This document shows, piece after piece, positions 21,297-32,640 of a stretch of 64,000 nucleotides of DNA. The stretch covers positions 53,590 to 117,589 of the forward strand of contig JABDFY010000001.1 of NCBI GenBank assembly GCA_013286365.1, in the 5' to 3' direction. The translations under genes were made by a program, and so were the position numbers. This DNA comes from Alphaproteobacteria bacterium. Its GTDB lineage: Bacteria > Pseudomonadota > Alphaproteobacteria > UBA9219. The number at the start of each line of letters is the position of its first letter. Position 1 is the stretch's first letter. Below the pieces are notes generated by a model. That model did not search any database and was not told the DNA's origin. It saw only the letters and a list, made by a program, of their open reading frames with translations.

Positions 21297-21915
21297 AACT
21301 AGCTTCGCTCCGTTTTTTAACTTCATCCACCGTAATACCTGGTGCGAGGTTTGTGAGCGTCAACCCATCATCGCGGAATTCAAATTCAGCGATGTCGGTG
21401 ATAAGTTTATCGATAACGCCAACACCGGTAAGTGGCAGCGTGCACTTTTTGACAAGCTTAGCTTCATCTTTGGCATTATGTTCCATGAGAACAAGCAACT
21501 TTTTAACGCCCCCGGAAACGAGATCCATAGCGCCGCCCATGCCTTTGATCATTTTGCCGGGGATCATCCAGTTGGCAATATCACCATCCTCAGAAACCTG
21601 CATAGCGCCTAAAATCGAGAGATCAACATGGCCGCCGCGTATCATGGCAAACGACGTCGCACTGTCAAAATAGCTGGTCGAGGGAAGTTCGGTAACGGTC
21701 TGTTTGCCGGCATTAATAATGTCGGCGTCTACTTCATTCTCAAGCGGGAAAGGGCCAACACCAAGCATTCCGTTTTCGCTATGCAATGTGACATGCATGC
21801 CTTTGGGAATGTAGTTGGCAACCAAAGTAGGAATGCCGATACCAAGATTAATATAAAAGCCTTCGTTTAGCTCTTGTGCGGCGCGGGCCGCCATCTCTTC
21901 ACGTGTCCAGGGCAT
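21277..21915 (-). CDS. scoB: 3-oxoacid CoA-transferase subunit B
   Basis: Subunit B of succinyl-CoA:3-ketoacid (or acetoacetyl) CoA-transferase, which activates acetoacetate with CoA from succinyl-CoA. The catalytic Glu is in the family motif [22 protein letters not shown] and [14 protein letters not shown] are also typical. AGGAG lies 6 nt before the ATG. It starts 9 nt after scoA, in the usual A-B operon order. Length (212 aa) is normal. Confidence 0.95.
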   Translation of the reverse strand: MPWTREEMAARAAQELNEGFYINLGIGIPTLVANYIPKGMHVTLHSENGMLGVGPFPLENEVDADIINAGKQTVTELPSTSYFDSATSFAMIRGGHVDLSILGAMQVSEDGDIANWMIPGKMIKGMGGAMDLVSGGVKKLLVLMEHNAKDEAKLVKKCTLPLTGVGVIDKLITDIAEFEFRDDGLTLTNLAPGITVDEVKKRSEASFKVGLS

Positions 21916-21924
21916 TGATAACTC

Positions 21925-22626
21925 CTAAGCGATTTTGCGGGTGGTGCGCTGCTCTATGCGCTTTTCAAAATGATCGCCCTTAAACAGGCGCTGAACAAAA
22001 ATACCAGGTGTATGGACGTTATCAGGCTCAATTTTGCCGATTGGAAGCATCTCTTCAACCTCGGCAACAGTCACGCGGCCGCACATAGCGGCCAAGGGAT
22101 TAAAATTCCGTGCCGCCTTGCGATAGACGAGATTGCCTTCGGCATCGCCCTTCCAAGCCTTCACAATGCCTAAATCACAAACAATACCGCGCTCAAGCAC
22201 AAACTGATGGCCATCAAATTCGCGTATTTCCTTGCCTTCAGCCACAACTGTGCCAACACCGGTTCGGGTATAGAACCCGGCAATACCGGCGCCGCCGGCG
22301 CGCATGCGCTCGGCTAGTGTGCCTTGCGGGTTAAATTCTACTTCTAATTTTCCTGAAATAAATAGTTCAGCAAATAGTTTATTTTCACCCACATAAGATG
22401 AAATCATTTTCTTGATTTGGCCCTTTTCCATTAATTTTCCCAAACCAAAACCATCGACGCCGGCATTGTTGCTGACAATCGTTAGGCCTTTAACGCCAGA
22501 TAATTGAATGGCTTCAATGCAGTGCTCGGGTATCCCGCAGAGACCAAAACCACCCGCTGCGATCGTCATATTATCCTTGAGTAGGCCAGCTAGAGCTTCG
22601 CTGGCTTTGGTATAAACTTTTCCCAT
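21925..22626 (-). CDS. scoA: 3-oxoacid CoA-transferase subunit A
   Basis: Subunit A of the CoA-transferase, with the glycine-rich AAGGFGLCGIPEHCIEAI near the N-terminus and GGAGIAGFYTRTGVGT in the middle. I place the start at ATG 22626 because AAGGA lies 6 nt upstream; a longer version from 22650 is possible. Length is about 233 aa. With scoB it forms an acetoacetate (ketone body or polyhydroxybutyrate) utilisation operon. Confidence 0.95.
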   Translation of the reverse strand: MGKVYTKASEALAGLLKDNMTIAAGGFGLCGIPEHCIEAIQLSGVKGLTIVSNNAGVDGFGLGKLMEKGQIKKMISSYVGENKLFAELFISGKLEVEFNPQGTLAERMRAGGAGIAGFYTRTGVGTVVAEGKEIREFDGHQFVLERGIVCDLGIVKAWKGDAEGNLVYRKAARNFNPLAAMCGRVTVAEVEEMLPIGKIEPDNVHTPGIFVQRLFKGDHFEKRIEQRTTRKIA

Positions 22627-22807
22627 TGCGTGTCCTTTTTCGGTCGCCACTCCATTTCTTATGGCGGTAGAGCAGCTAAAACGTCAAGTGATATGGTTAA
22701 TTCGCATCATGCACAATCCTAGAAGCCATGAAACTATAACAGGCAAGCAAATTTTATTGTATAAATGGGTATTAAATTTGAGCACTTTATTTTGGTAATA
22801 TTAAGAC

Positions 22808-24977
<2,170 letters not shown>

Positions 24978-24988
24978 CTAAAAGTCAT

Positions 24989-25032
24989 ACGGCCCGCGCC
25001 GCGGGCCGTTTGATCCCGCGTTTTGGGCGGGA
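24989..25032 (-). promoter_or_regulatory. Two tandem GC-rich hairpins between rpmA and obgE
   Basis: A near-perfect 21 bp palindrome (24989-25009, arms ACGGCCCGCG and CGCGGGCCGT around one base) is followed by a second inverted repeat, TCCCGC/GCGGGA (25014-25019 and 25027-25032). There is no U-tract on the obgE strand, so these look more like processing or attenuation structures lowering obgE expression relative to the ribosomal protein genes than like full terminators. The role is inferred. Confidence 0.5.
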
Positions 25033-25060
25033 ATGACATAAATGTGAAAAAAGCTTGGCG

Positions 25061-25324
25061 TTACTTCGCTGCCGCTTTTGTATCTATCGACACATACATC
25101 TTGCCGCCGGTTTCGCGAAATTTTACCGTGCCGTCAATTTTGGCAAATATGGAATGATCACGGCCCATGCCAGTGTTGGCTCCTGGATGGTATTTGGTGC
25201 CGCGCTGGCGAATAATGATAGCGCCACCCTTGGCTTCTTCGCCACCGAACAACTTAACACCAAGACGGCGGCCTGCTGTATCGCGACCGTTACGTGATGA
25301 ACCACCTGCTTTTTTATGTGCCAT
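25061..25324 (-). CDS. rpmA: 50S ribosomal protein L27
   Basis: The 87 aa protein has the classic L27 start [20 protein letters not shown] and the [20 protein letters not shown] core. L27 lies at the peptidyl-transferase centre. AGGAG precedes the start. It follows rplU by 16 nt. Confidence 0.98.
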   Translation of the reverse strand: MAHKKAGGSSRNGRDTAGRRLGVKLFGGEEAKGGAIIIRQRGTKYHPGANTGMGRDHSIFAKIDGTVKFRETGGKMYVSIDTKAAAK

Positions 25325-25340
25325 GATAGACTCCTAAAAC

Positions 25341-25652
25341 TTAAGCTTTTATCGCCGTGATTTTGAGTACGGTAAATTCCTGGCGATGATGTTTTTTGCG
25401 ACGGTAATTCTGACGGCGTTTTTTCTTGAACACGATCAGTTTGCCGGTGCGATCTTGCGCAACAACTTCTGCCGTAATCTTTGCGCCAGCAATAGTAGGT
25501 GCGCCAACAGTGACATTGCCGTTGTCGCACAGCATTAAAACTTCGCTGAGCTCGATCGACTTACCCGCTTCTATAGGTAGCTTTTCAACTTGAATAACAT
25601 CGCCTTGGGCAACTTTATATTGCTTGCCGCCGGTCTTAACGACTGCGAACAT
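25341..25652 (-). CDS. rplU: 50S ribosomal protein L21
   Basis: The start [20 protein letters not shown] and the basic [18 protein letters not shown] segment identify L21. Length (103 aa) is normal. It is first in the rplU-rpmA-obgE operon, whose promoter should lie in the ~200 nt upstream (25653-25854). Confidence 0.98.
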   Translation of the reverse strand: MFAVVKTGGKQYKVAQGDVIQVEKLPIEAGKSIELSEVLMLCDNGNVTVGAPTIAGAKITAEVVAQDRTGKLIVFKKKRRQNYRRKKHHRQEFTVLKITAIKA

Positions 25653-25854
25653 TTTTATAATTCCTTATTTTTGTGGGCGCGATAGCTCTACGTTACGGGC
25701 AACCGTGACTGCTCTCTCGTACATCATCGCGGACGGGCGTTTTTGGCTAAAACACACCGGAATGTCAAGGATTAAAGCCGTGATTTTATCAAATCTCTTG
25801 TTTAACCAAAGCGTTAGTTTGCCCTGCTTTGAGGTCTATTAGGGACACGGCTGA

Positions 25855-26610
25855 TTATTCAGATCCTCTTTCGGGCACGGGCGTGCGCCGTATGAGCCAT
25901 ATGACGCCCATGAGATCAAACAGCCCTTTTATGGCCCGACCCGCAAAATCTGACTTAGAAACCCCGTGTTGACGCGGCCTATCATTGACGGGTGTGAAGA
26001 TTGTCTCATGACCATAGAGCTTAAATAGGGCGGGCATAAAGCGGTGTAAGCCATTGAAAAACGGAAGCTCCAGGTAGGCATCGCGCTGAAACACCTTCAA
26101 GCTACAGCCTGTATCGGGGCAATTATCGTTGAGCAGTGTCTTACGTATTTTATTAGCAATCCGGCTCGCCCAGCGCTTGCTGGGCGTGTCCTGCCGGTTG
26201 ACGCGAATACCCGCGACGAGCACCTTTCGTTCACGGCCTTTTGTCCAAGCGAGATCGAGTAATCTTGGTGCATCGGAAGGATCATTTTGACGGTCTCCGT
26301 CAATAGTCATAACCCAGGTGGCATGAGCACGGCGGATGCCATTACGTAGTGCACCGCTCATGCCTAGTCTCTTGGGGTGCCGGATTAGCCGTACATGACC
26401 ATTTTCTATTTGTGCCTGTTTAACTTCTTCGGATGTCGCGTCGCTACTTCCATCATCGACACAAATAATCTCAAACCCATCGCTAATCGGAGCATAGGCC
26501 TGAAGTGCAGCCGTGATTTCGGCGATGAGCGGTTGCACATTTCCAGATTCATTCAAAAGTGGGATGACCACTGAGAGAAGGGGAATAGGTGGTGTTAGTT
26601 GGTTAATCAC
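25855..26610 (-). CDS. Glycosyltransferase family 2, dolichyl/undecaprenyl-phosphate mannosyltransferase-like
   Basis: A GT-A fold GT2 enzyme: LLSVVIPLLNESGNVQPLI, the ICVDDGSSDATSE nucleotide-binding motif, MSGALRNGIRRA, and the catalytic-loop TIDGDRQNDP (DxD-like). It resembles DPM1/ArnC-type polyprenyl-phosphate glycosyltransferases but lacks the C-terminal membrane helices of the ArnC group. Length is 251 aa. The C-terminal RIRRTP-type basic segment may bind the membrane. Such enzymes make lipid-linked sugars for GT-C transferases; the two GT-C-like proteins here (19371-21296 and 29783-31399) are possible users, by inference only. Confidence 0.88.
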   Translation of the reverse strand: MINQLTPPIPLLSVVIPLLNESGNVQPLIAEITAALQAYAPISDGFEIICVDDGSSDATSEEVKQAQIENGHVRLIRHPKRLGMSGALRNGIRRAHATWVMTIDGDRQNDPSDAPRLLDLAWTKGRERKVLVAGIRVNRQDTPSKRWASRIANKIRKTLLNDNCPDTGCSLKVFQRDAYLELPFFNGLHRFMPALFKLYGHETIFTPVNDRPRQHGVSKSDFAGRAIKGLFDLMGVIWLIRRTPVPERGSE

Positions 26611-26757
26611 GGATATCTCTGATGTAGCTAAAAAACGCGTGTTTCTAGCAGGGAAGTGGTGTTAAAGGTAGTCCTAAGGAAGAAGGATTGGATTTCGAGC
26701 AAACTCTTTGCTTTTTAGGGTGTTTTTAGCTAGGTTGCCCGCCTTTCCAAATACACA

Positions 26758-26834
26758 GCGCCCGTAGCTCAACTGGATAGAGCATCTGACTACGGATCAG
26801 AAGGTTAGGAGTTCGAATCTCTTCGGGCGCGCCA
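26758..26834 (+). tRNA. tRNA-Arg (anticodon ACG)
   Basis: A 77 nt cloverleaf with acceptor stem GCGCCCG/CGGGCGC, D-arm GCTC/GAGC, anticodon stem TCTGA/TCAGA enclosing CTACGGA (anticodon ACG), T-arm AGGAG TTCGAAT CTCTT, and an encoded CCA end (26832-26834). A34 should be deaminated to inosine by TadA, encoded at 4021-4488. Unrecognised, mostly exported small genes follow downstream. Confidence 0.97.
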
Positions 26835-27103
26835 CTTAAAATCCAAAGCGATATCGCCGTTGTCGCGTTTTGATGAAAACCACATGTTGTTAAGTCATCG
26901 CTACAGAAAATCTTCTGAAGAATGAAATTTCTGGCCATTTCGGAAAAGGCAGAATATTAACTTCCGAATACTGTCTCCTCCGCAACTTTAACTCTAACTT
27001 TCCCAAGCTAACTAGGCTTTTCGTTCGTGAAATCTATTCGCGATACTATGAATTTGTAATTATTTAGATTTTGGACACAGTACCCAGTGCGTAGAGTTTT
27101 GGA

Positions 27104-27787
27104 CTAGCCGCCATATCTGATCGTTATATAGTAAGTGTCAGGTATGAGGCCTGGCGGTGGATGGTCTTTTAATGCTTCGGCAGGTCTCATTGGATGATCG
27201 AGAATTATCGAGCATGCGTCGGATCTGCTAGACGGTTGTCCCCGGGTTGCGCCTTTTGCACCATAAGTAATTTGAGCCGATAGTTTATCATTACGTTTCC
27301 CATCAGGGTCAATCACAGTATATGTGGGATCCTTCTGTTCTTGATCTTGAGATGCTATGACCATGAAAGTGGGGCCGTCGACAAGTTTGAGGGTACCTAC
27401 TTCTTTGTCTGAGCCATCAGCACTTTGCCCTACTAAATCTACGGTCATTCGCGGTGTGCCATCGGGGCTGAGAACGGCAGTCGTAGATTTCACGTAACCT
27501 TCGGCATTTCTTGCTCCTAGGCTGTCGCTTCTGAGTGAGAGGGAAACAGCTGTCGCCCTAAATTTGTAGGTACTACCTCCCTCACATTTAGTTATGAACG
27601 TCGTATGCACAATGTCAGTAGTTGGATTGAAGGCATGGGGTGGTAAGGGAGGCCTTTTCTGATCATATTCTTCTATGACAGTGAAAGGAGTAAAATTATC
27701 TGAGCTAGATTGTGCTAATGCTCCTGGAGCTGGAGCTAGGGTTGCCAAGACAGCTGCATAATTTAGAATGGAATGTCTATATGTCAT
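27104..27787 (-). CDS. Hypothetical exported protein
   Basis: A 227 aa protein of no family I recognise. The N-terminus (MTYRHSILNYAAVLATLAPAPGALAQ) is a plausible signal peptide ending in ALA, so the mature protein should be periplasmic or secreted. The body looks beta-rich. It has two Cys (TKCEGGSTYKF and RSDACSIIL) that could form a disulfide, and a C-terminal IPDTYYITIRYGG. No clear Shine-Dalgarno sequence is visible before the ATG. It lies just after the tRNA in an AT-rich stretch of small exported proteins. Confidence 0.7.
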   Translation of the reverse strand: MTYRHSILNYAAVLATLAPAPGALAQSSSDNFTPFTVIEEYDQKRPPLPPHAFNPTTDIVHTTFITKCEGGSTYKFRATAVSLSLRSDSLGARNAEGYVKSTTAVLSPDGTPRMTVDLVGQSADGSDKEVGTLKLVDGPTFMVIASQDQEQKDPTYTVIDPDGKRNDKLSAQITYGAKGATRGQPSSRSDACSIILDHPMRPAEALKDHPPPGLIPDTYYITIRYGG

Positions 27788-28078
27788 GTTCTAAAATCTA
27801 TATTTGAGTAAAAAAATCGATATTGGGTTAAGCTAACAGAAGTATTTATTTTCGCAAACAAATCCGTTTTCTTGTTTTCATATGCAAAAGTTGTGGGGCG
27901 CAAAGTCCCAATATTTTCAGTACGATAAACGGTTAAGCCTTTCGATACAATCAAAGCACTTCTTGTATTCAAAGCATTAGTGCTTGGTATGCCAAGAGAA
28001 TTGCCCGACAAATATCGGCTTTGGCCAACTAAATTAAAACGTTAATTGAACAGCTAGGGTGCTTGCTTCAGGAATTCA
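27788..28078. other. AT-rich stretch without a convincing gene
   Basis: About 290 nt between two exported-protein genes. A 75-codon open frame from a TTG on the minus strand ends in an ATGA overlap with the gene at 27104, but it has no ribosome-binding site, no signal peptide and an irregular composition, so I do not call it. The stretch probably holds the promoter of the 27104 gene. I see no terminator hairpin. Confidence 0.4.
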
Positions 28079-28444
28079 TTAGCCGGCATATGAAAAATCA
28101 ATCTCGCGGATTAATATTTCTCCATCAAGAAATTGTCCCGTAATCAGAATTGTGGTTACAATACCGCCTCCGTCATCATCGGTTGCTTCGAGCCAACAGG
28201 AAATGGAAGTCTTGAAAACCAAGGCCTGGTACTTTTCGTCATAATGGCTGTTTGTTTTCTTAGGCGAAATCTTCTCACATCTTTCACCTGCTTTGGTTCT
28301 GGACGTAATAGCTCCTTTTACGGCCGGATTGGATTCTAGCTTTTTAAAAAATAGATCATCTTCAGCGAAAGCGGTTCGGCTAAGACCGGTAAAGGCAAAC
28401 AAACATAATATTACGGCCAACAAAGGAAGAAGTTTTGTACCCAT
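28079..28444 (-). CDS. Hypothetical small exported protein
   Basis: A 121 aa protein with a clear signal peptide (MGTKLLPLLAVILCLFAF then ending near RTAFAED). The mature part of about 95 residues has two Cys (GERCEKI and SISCWLEA) and looks beta-rich (VTTILITGQFLDGEILIREIDF). I do not recognise the family. It resembles in style, not in sequence, the other small exported proteins beside the tRNA. Transcription is leftward, as for the 27104 gene. Confidence 0.7.
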   Translation of the reverse strand: MGTKLLPLLAVILCLFAFTGLSRTAFAEDDLFFKKLESNPAVKGAITSRTKAGERCEKISPKKTNSHYDEKYQALVFKTSISCWLEATDDDGGGIVTTILITGQFLDGEILIREIDFSYAG

Positions 28445-28524
28445 TATTGTTACACTTATAAAAGATGTTTAAAGGATCGCGTCTATCTCTCAAAATCAAC
28501 TATACCGAACAACTGGTGCTAATG

Positions 28525-28728
28525 TCAGCGCGGTCTTGCTGTTGGCCATCGAGTGTCCGAAGCTTTTTTTCTCCATAGGGCCGCTTGTTCTCTAAGTCCT
28601 GGACGGATACTAGCAACTCCTCGCATAGCTGCATTTTCATAAATAGCCTCATTGAGTAGGCATATAGCTTTATATGCCCCCACACGCATAAACGCCCATG
28701 GTCTTCGCAATCTTGCAGTTACAGCCAT
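28525..28728 (-). CDS. Small hypothetical protein (67 aa)
   Basis: A short frame beginning MAVTARLRRPWAFMRVGAYK, preceded by AAGGAT 6 nt before the ATG at 28728. It is basic (many Arg) and probably helical (AICLLNEAIYENAAMRGVAS), ending in an Arg/Pro-rich tail. No known domain is recognised. The good ribosome-binding site supports it, but it is short and an overlapping frame exists, so it may not be real. Confidence 0.4.
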   Translation of the reverse strand: MAVTARLRRPWAFMRVGAYKAICLLNEAIYENAAMRGVASIRPGLREQAALWRKKASDTRWPTARPR

Positions 28729-28977
28729 TCGTTTATCCTTAATTCTAAATATCCAGCATACAATAGTGCATTCCATAGCTGAGTGCCGCATCTAAGATAG
28801 CTAGGAGATGTTGAATGTATAGGAATTTCTTTGGTTAATATGTCTTCGGGTTTGGGTCTCTTTGAAGGCCGGCATATGAGATATGGAGGATGAAGTAATT
28901 ATTGGCGTCATCAATAGGCATTTATCCATATTTATTATATCAGGTGAGAAAATTGGGATTATCTATAATGACGCGAA

Positions 28978-29580
28978 TTACAGCTCTAATACGGGAAGTG
29001 CTGGGTCCGGGCCTTGCACGGTTGTAGTGCCATCGGCACTATGGCGAGGCCGTTTGAACGAAGTTTCAATGGTTTCATAAGGGTCAGCAACGCCAGCGCT
29101 TAACATTTTTTCTATAAGCTGTTGTTCCACAGCCAACAGAGCTTCTCTTTTATTCGAAGGTGGAAGGTAGGTAGTCTCGGATCCAGATAAATAAATTATA
29201 AGCGGGCCTAATTGCGATGCAAGTCGCTTCTGTCGCCTGGATTGCCCCAGAGATTTTTCACCATCTGGAATTTTTGATAGAGCCTGATGTTCTGGTTGCC
29301 ATAACTCTATTTTTTCACGAATAATTGTGTTGAGTGCATCCCCCTCTAAGGGTTTGCCTAGCGCGTCTTTTCCTTCTTTTCCGAGTGCATAGATGACAGA
29401 GCCCAAATAGTTCTCATGACTTCTCTTCACTCTTTCATTGTAATGCGTGTCCTCGGCAAGAAGATCTTGTATCACGGCCATGGGAAATAGTCTGCCGACT
29501 TCGATTTCTGCCGTGACGAGGTTAGCCTCTGTAGGCCTGGGTTGGCCTGTGATCACGATTACCGTTGAAATCTCTGGCAA
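28978..29580 (-). CDS. Hypothetical protein (200 aa), start uncertain
   Basis: No family recognised. The composition is soluble and charged, with SHENYLGSVIYALGKEGKDALG in the middle and a predicted helical region (NKREALLAVEQQLIEKMLSAG). There is no signal peptide from the TTG start at 29580. The frame stays open a further ~17 codons upstream and reads as protein-like (RELPIEFIPCRSLKL) but offers no ATG, GTG or TTG before a TAG, so the N-terminus may be mis-set or damaged. The C-terminal ~30 residues are Pro/Gly-rich. Confidence 0.6.
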   Translation of the reverse strand: MPEISTVIVITGQPRPTEANLVTAEIEVGRLFPMAVIQDLLAEDTHYNERVKRSHENYLGSVIYALGKEGKDALGKPLEGDALNTIIREKIELWQPEHQALSKIPDGEKSLGQSRRQKRLASQLGPLIIYLSGSETTYLPPSNKREALLAVEQQLIEKMLSAGVADPYETIETSFKRPRHSADGTTTVQGPDPALPVLEL

Positions 29581-29782
29581 TTTAAGTGATCGGCATGGGA
29601 TAAATTCTATTGGTAATTCACGAAGGCATTCCTAACATATATGCTTTATTTTTCGTTATCGCATAATTATCTAAGGCATATCAGGTAAATAATTTATATT
29701 TTGTGCACAAAATAATAATAACAGGTCTCACCAGAAGGAGCTCTATTGACAAAAAAAGAGATGGTATTTGACGATGGAATGC

Positions 29783-31399
29783 TTATGGCGAGACCGCGTT
29801 CGGCGTTGTCATGAAACTTCTGCTTAATTCCTCGGCGCGCTTTCGATAAAGTGTGGCTTGGTTTTTATCGCCATGGGAATTGTAAAAATTGCTTAGAGCC
29901 TGCAATGTCCGATAAGAATTTGGATCGATCGCCAAGGCCTCTTGAAGTTCCGCTAACGTTGCCTTGGTATTTTGCTTGCTATTAGGCATCATAAGCATGG
30001 TGAGTGCCAAATCAGTATGTGCGGTTGCCATTTGAATGCTGGGGTGCGCTGCATTATGGGCGAGCTTGATGGCAAGATTGTATTCAACAACTGCTTTTTC
30101 GTAATCACCATGTTGGGTGTAATATTCCCCAAGATTAGCATGCTGTTTCGGAGCATCTTCTCCGTTCAGAAATGTATTTGTGTAAAGCGATATGGCGTCG
30201 TGCCACACCCTATTTTGTTCATGGGTTAGTACCGCAAAAATTAGGGCCAGAGATAAGGCCAAAGCGAGGCCTAAAGACGCGAGTTTCGATACGCGTTGCT
30301 GTTCGAGATACGCAGCACTCGCCTGCATAAGCCCGAGACAAAGGCCTATCGAGGGCAAATACATCCAATGCTCGTAGAGTACATCGCCAGCACAGATCAA
30401 AAGCAAGTAGGTAGAGGCAAACCAAAGGAGGGCCCAGCTCAGGGGCAGAGAATTTTTGCTTTGGCGCCGTAAAAGTTGGGCCGTAGCAACACTGATAAGG
30501 GCAAATCCCGTGATGACGCCAACATTGGCAATTTGAGGGATAGTAGAAAAGTCATGCTCCATATGAAGTTTGCTTGGCCACAAGAACAATCCAAAGTACG
30601 CCGAGAGAATAGCGAATGGGCTATAGTCCAAATTATATAAATTATCATGACTTGATGGCTCGAGGCCATGAACGGATAGGCTGAACCGTAAGGCTATATA
30701 GCAGGCGGCTATCAACCATAGAGGCCAGGTATAAAAATATGATTTCAGATCAAATCTTTTTTTACTCAATAAATATGTACAGCTCATGGCAAGGAGAGGA
30801 AAAATGATCGCCGATTCTTTGCTAACCAATCCGAGCGTCATGAATATAGCCGCGGCGATAGTACGACGTGGCGTAAAGTCGGGTAGCAATACATTGATGC
30901 CCAGCAAACAGAATAACGTATAAAGCGTTTCTGTAGTTGCGCTCATGTAAGTGACGGATTCGGTCTGTAGGGGATGAAGAGCCCAGAGAAGGGCGCCCAA
31001 AAAGGCTGCCAATGGAATAAAATTCAATTTGCGTCCCAGCTTGTACACCAAACAACTATTAGCCGCATGCAGGCTAATATTGACGATATGGAAGGCGAAT
31101 TGAGAAAGAGAAGCGATCTGAAAAATAATCAGATACACTAAAATTTGAAGTGGGCGGTAGTAAGTGCTGACGACATTATCGCCTGCCGTTGTTGAGGAAA
31201 TAAAGAGAGTGCCGAGATAATGCCAGCTACGTAGAAATTGATTAGAAACAATAAGGCTCTCATCGTCGTAAACGAATGCATTGCCGTAAACATTTGAATA
31301 CGTCGCAAAAACTGCACAAATGAGCAGTATAAATGGTGTCCAGCTCTTTACCCAGGGTGTAGAAATAGGACGATAATACCAAGAGATCGACTTAGGCAT
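29783..31399 (-). CDS. TMTC-like polytopic membrane protein with C-terminal TPR repeats
   Basis: The N-terminal ~390 residues carry about ten hydrophobic helices, and the first loop holds NAFVYDDESLIVSN, a GT-C acidic motif. The next parts are LHAANSCLVYKLGRKL and ALLWALHPLQTESVTYMSAT. The C-terminal ~130 residues carry TPR-like repeats (ANLGEYYTQHGDYEKAVVEYNLAIKL and a later RTLQALSNFYNSHGDKNQATLYRKRAEEL). This layout matches TMTC/PMT-like membrane proteins proposed to transfer mannose or other sugars from polyprenyl-phosphate carriers. I use ATG 31399 because AAAGG lies 6 nt upstream; it overlaps the upstream gene by 8 nt. A start 30 nt earlier is possible. It is coupled to the EpmB-like gene. 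Confidence 0.75.
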   Translation of the reverse strand: MPKSISWYYRPISTPWVKSWTPFILLICAVFATYSNVYGNAFVYDDESLIVSNQFLRSWHYLGTLFISSTTAGDNVVSTYYRPLQILVYLIIFQIASLSQFAFHIVNISLHAANSCLVYKLGRKLNFIPLAAFLGALLWALHPLQTESVTYMSATTETLYTLFCLLGINVLLPDFTPRRTIAAAIFMTLGLVSKESAIIFPLLAMSCTYLLSKKRFDLKSYFYTWPLWLIAACYIALRFSLSVHGLEPSSHDNLYNLDYSPFAILSAYFGLFLWPSKLHMEHDFSTIPQIANVGVITGFALISVATAQLLRRQSKNSLPLSWALLWFASTYLLLICAGDVLYEHWMYLPSIGLCLGLMQASAAYLEQQRVSKLASLGLALALSLALIFAVLTHEQNRVWHDAISLYTNTFLNGEDAPKQHANLGEYYTQHGDYEKAVVEYNLAIKLAHNAAHPSIQMATAHTDLALTMLMMPNSKQNTKATLAELQEALAIDPNSYRTLQALSNFYNSHGDKNQATLYRKRAEELSRSFMTTPNAVSP

Positions 31400-32459
31400 C
31401 CTTAACCTTTGGCGAAATCGCTGCGACATCAGTGTAGCTGTGCTTATGTCCGTGGAAATCCTCTACCAGCCACCCGTCGTCGTTTTCTATGGCAAACTGA
31501 GGACCTATAGGAGCCTTGCCATAGCCGCCAGGTAAATCGAGCATATAAGTTGGCTGGCAAAGGCCCGATAACTTGCCCCGCATAGAGCGTAATAGCTCTT
31601 GGCCTTTGGCAATGGGCACACGAAAATGACTTGTACCGCGAGCAAGATCACCATGATGAAGATAATGCGGCTTGATACGGTTCTCAACGAGGGTTCGCAT
31701 CAAACTTTCTAGACTTTCAGGGGTATCATTTATGCCTCGAAGCAGAACGCTTTGCGACAGCATGGGTATGCCGGCATCGATGAGGCGCGCACAGGATGCA
31801 CGAGCGTCAGGGGTAAATTCGCGAGCATGATTACAGTGAAGGAGTACGTAAACAGGCAAACGCCCGCGCAGAATGGATATGAATTCATGTGTTATGCGTT
31901 CAGGATCTACGACGGGTACGCGTGTGTGGATACGAAGCACCTTGATATGATCAATGTTATTGAGTTGCGAGATTGTCTCTGAAAGACGTCGATCTGACAA
32001 CATGAGGGGGTCGCCACCTGTTAGAATAACTTCCCATATTTCAGTGTGATTTTTAATGTAAGCCAAAGCCTGACTAAGGGCTTCGGCTGAAAGCATGCCC
32101 TCATCATGACCGAGCTGCTCACGCCGAAAACAAAATCTGCAGTATACAGGGCATCTTAAAAGAAGTTTTAACAACGCACGATCGGGATAGCGATGGACAA
32201 CACCTGTCACAGGGCTATGTATATCGTCGCCAATTGGATCTAGACGTTCATCTTCGCGAACGGATAGCTCGTCGATCGAGGGCACAAATTGGGCGGCAAT
32301 TGGATCATCGCTGTCAGCTGGATTAATCAGCGCCAGCATGGCCGGGGTGATCGATACAGCAAATTGAGCGGCGACAGCACGAAGTTCAGGGGTTGCTTTG
32401 GGCAACACGCCAAGGGTGACTAAAGTATCCAGCGCGTGAGCAGATACAGATTTAGGCAT
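31392..32459 (-). CDS. epmB: Lysine 2,3-aminomutase-family radical SAM protein (EpmB/KamA-like)
   Basis: A 355 aa radical SAM enzyme with the [4Fe-4S] motif CPVYCRFCFRRE (Cys-x3-Cys-x2-Cys) and the KamA-family segments EVILTGGDPLMLSDRRL, RIHTRVPVVDPERIT, LLHCNHARE and KPHYLHHGDLARGT. The short length, without the C-terminal extension of clostridial KamA, fits EpmB. EpmB converts alpha-lysine to beta-lysine for modification of EF-P. Neither efp nor epmA is in the window, so the EF-P link is inferred. The TMTC-like gene follows with an 8 nt overlap. Confidence 0.85.
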   Translation of the reverse strand: MPKSVSAHALDTLVTLGVLPKATPELRAVAAQFAVSITPAMLALINPADSDDPIAAQFVPSIDELSVREDERLDPIGDDIHSPVTGVVHRYPDRALLKLLLRCPVYCRFCFRREQLGHDEGMLSAEALSQALAYIKNHTEIWEVILTGGDPLMLSDRRLSETISQLNNIDHIKVLRIHTRVPVVDPERITHEFISILRGRLPVYVLLHCNHAREFTPDARASCARLIDAGIPMLSQSVLLRGINDTPESLESLMRTLVENRIKPHYLHHGDLARGTSHFRVPIAKGQELLRSMRGKLSGLCQPTYMLDLPGGYGKAPIGPQFAIENDDGWLVEDFHGHKHSYTDVAAISPKVKDA

Positions 32460-32640
32460 GCTACACCATTGTTGAGGACAGCCATGAGGCGATGGCTTGC
32501 CGGGATGAGATTAAAGGCCATTCTAGCGCTAAGCTTTGTTTGGTTCATAATAGGAAATTTGAGGCATTTGAAAAACGCCGCACCCTATGATGCCTATATC
32601 ATTAGACTAAATAGATACGGCTCTCTTGCATCGTTCGGGT

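Noticed and set aside
26726..26938. A 70-codon frame antisense to the tRNA containing GAPEEIRTPNLLIRSQ
   Set aside because: This is the well-known false protein produced by translating the complement of a tRNA gene.
27784..28011. 75-codon frame from a TTG on the minus strand with an ATGA overlap to the 27104 gene
   Set aside because: No ribosome-binding site, irregular composition, no recognisable feature.
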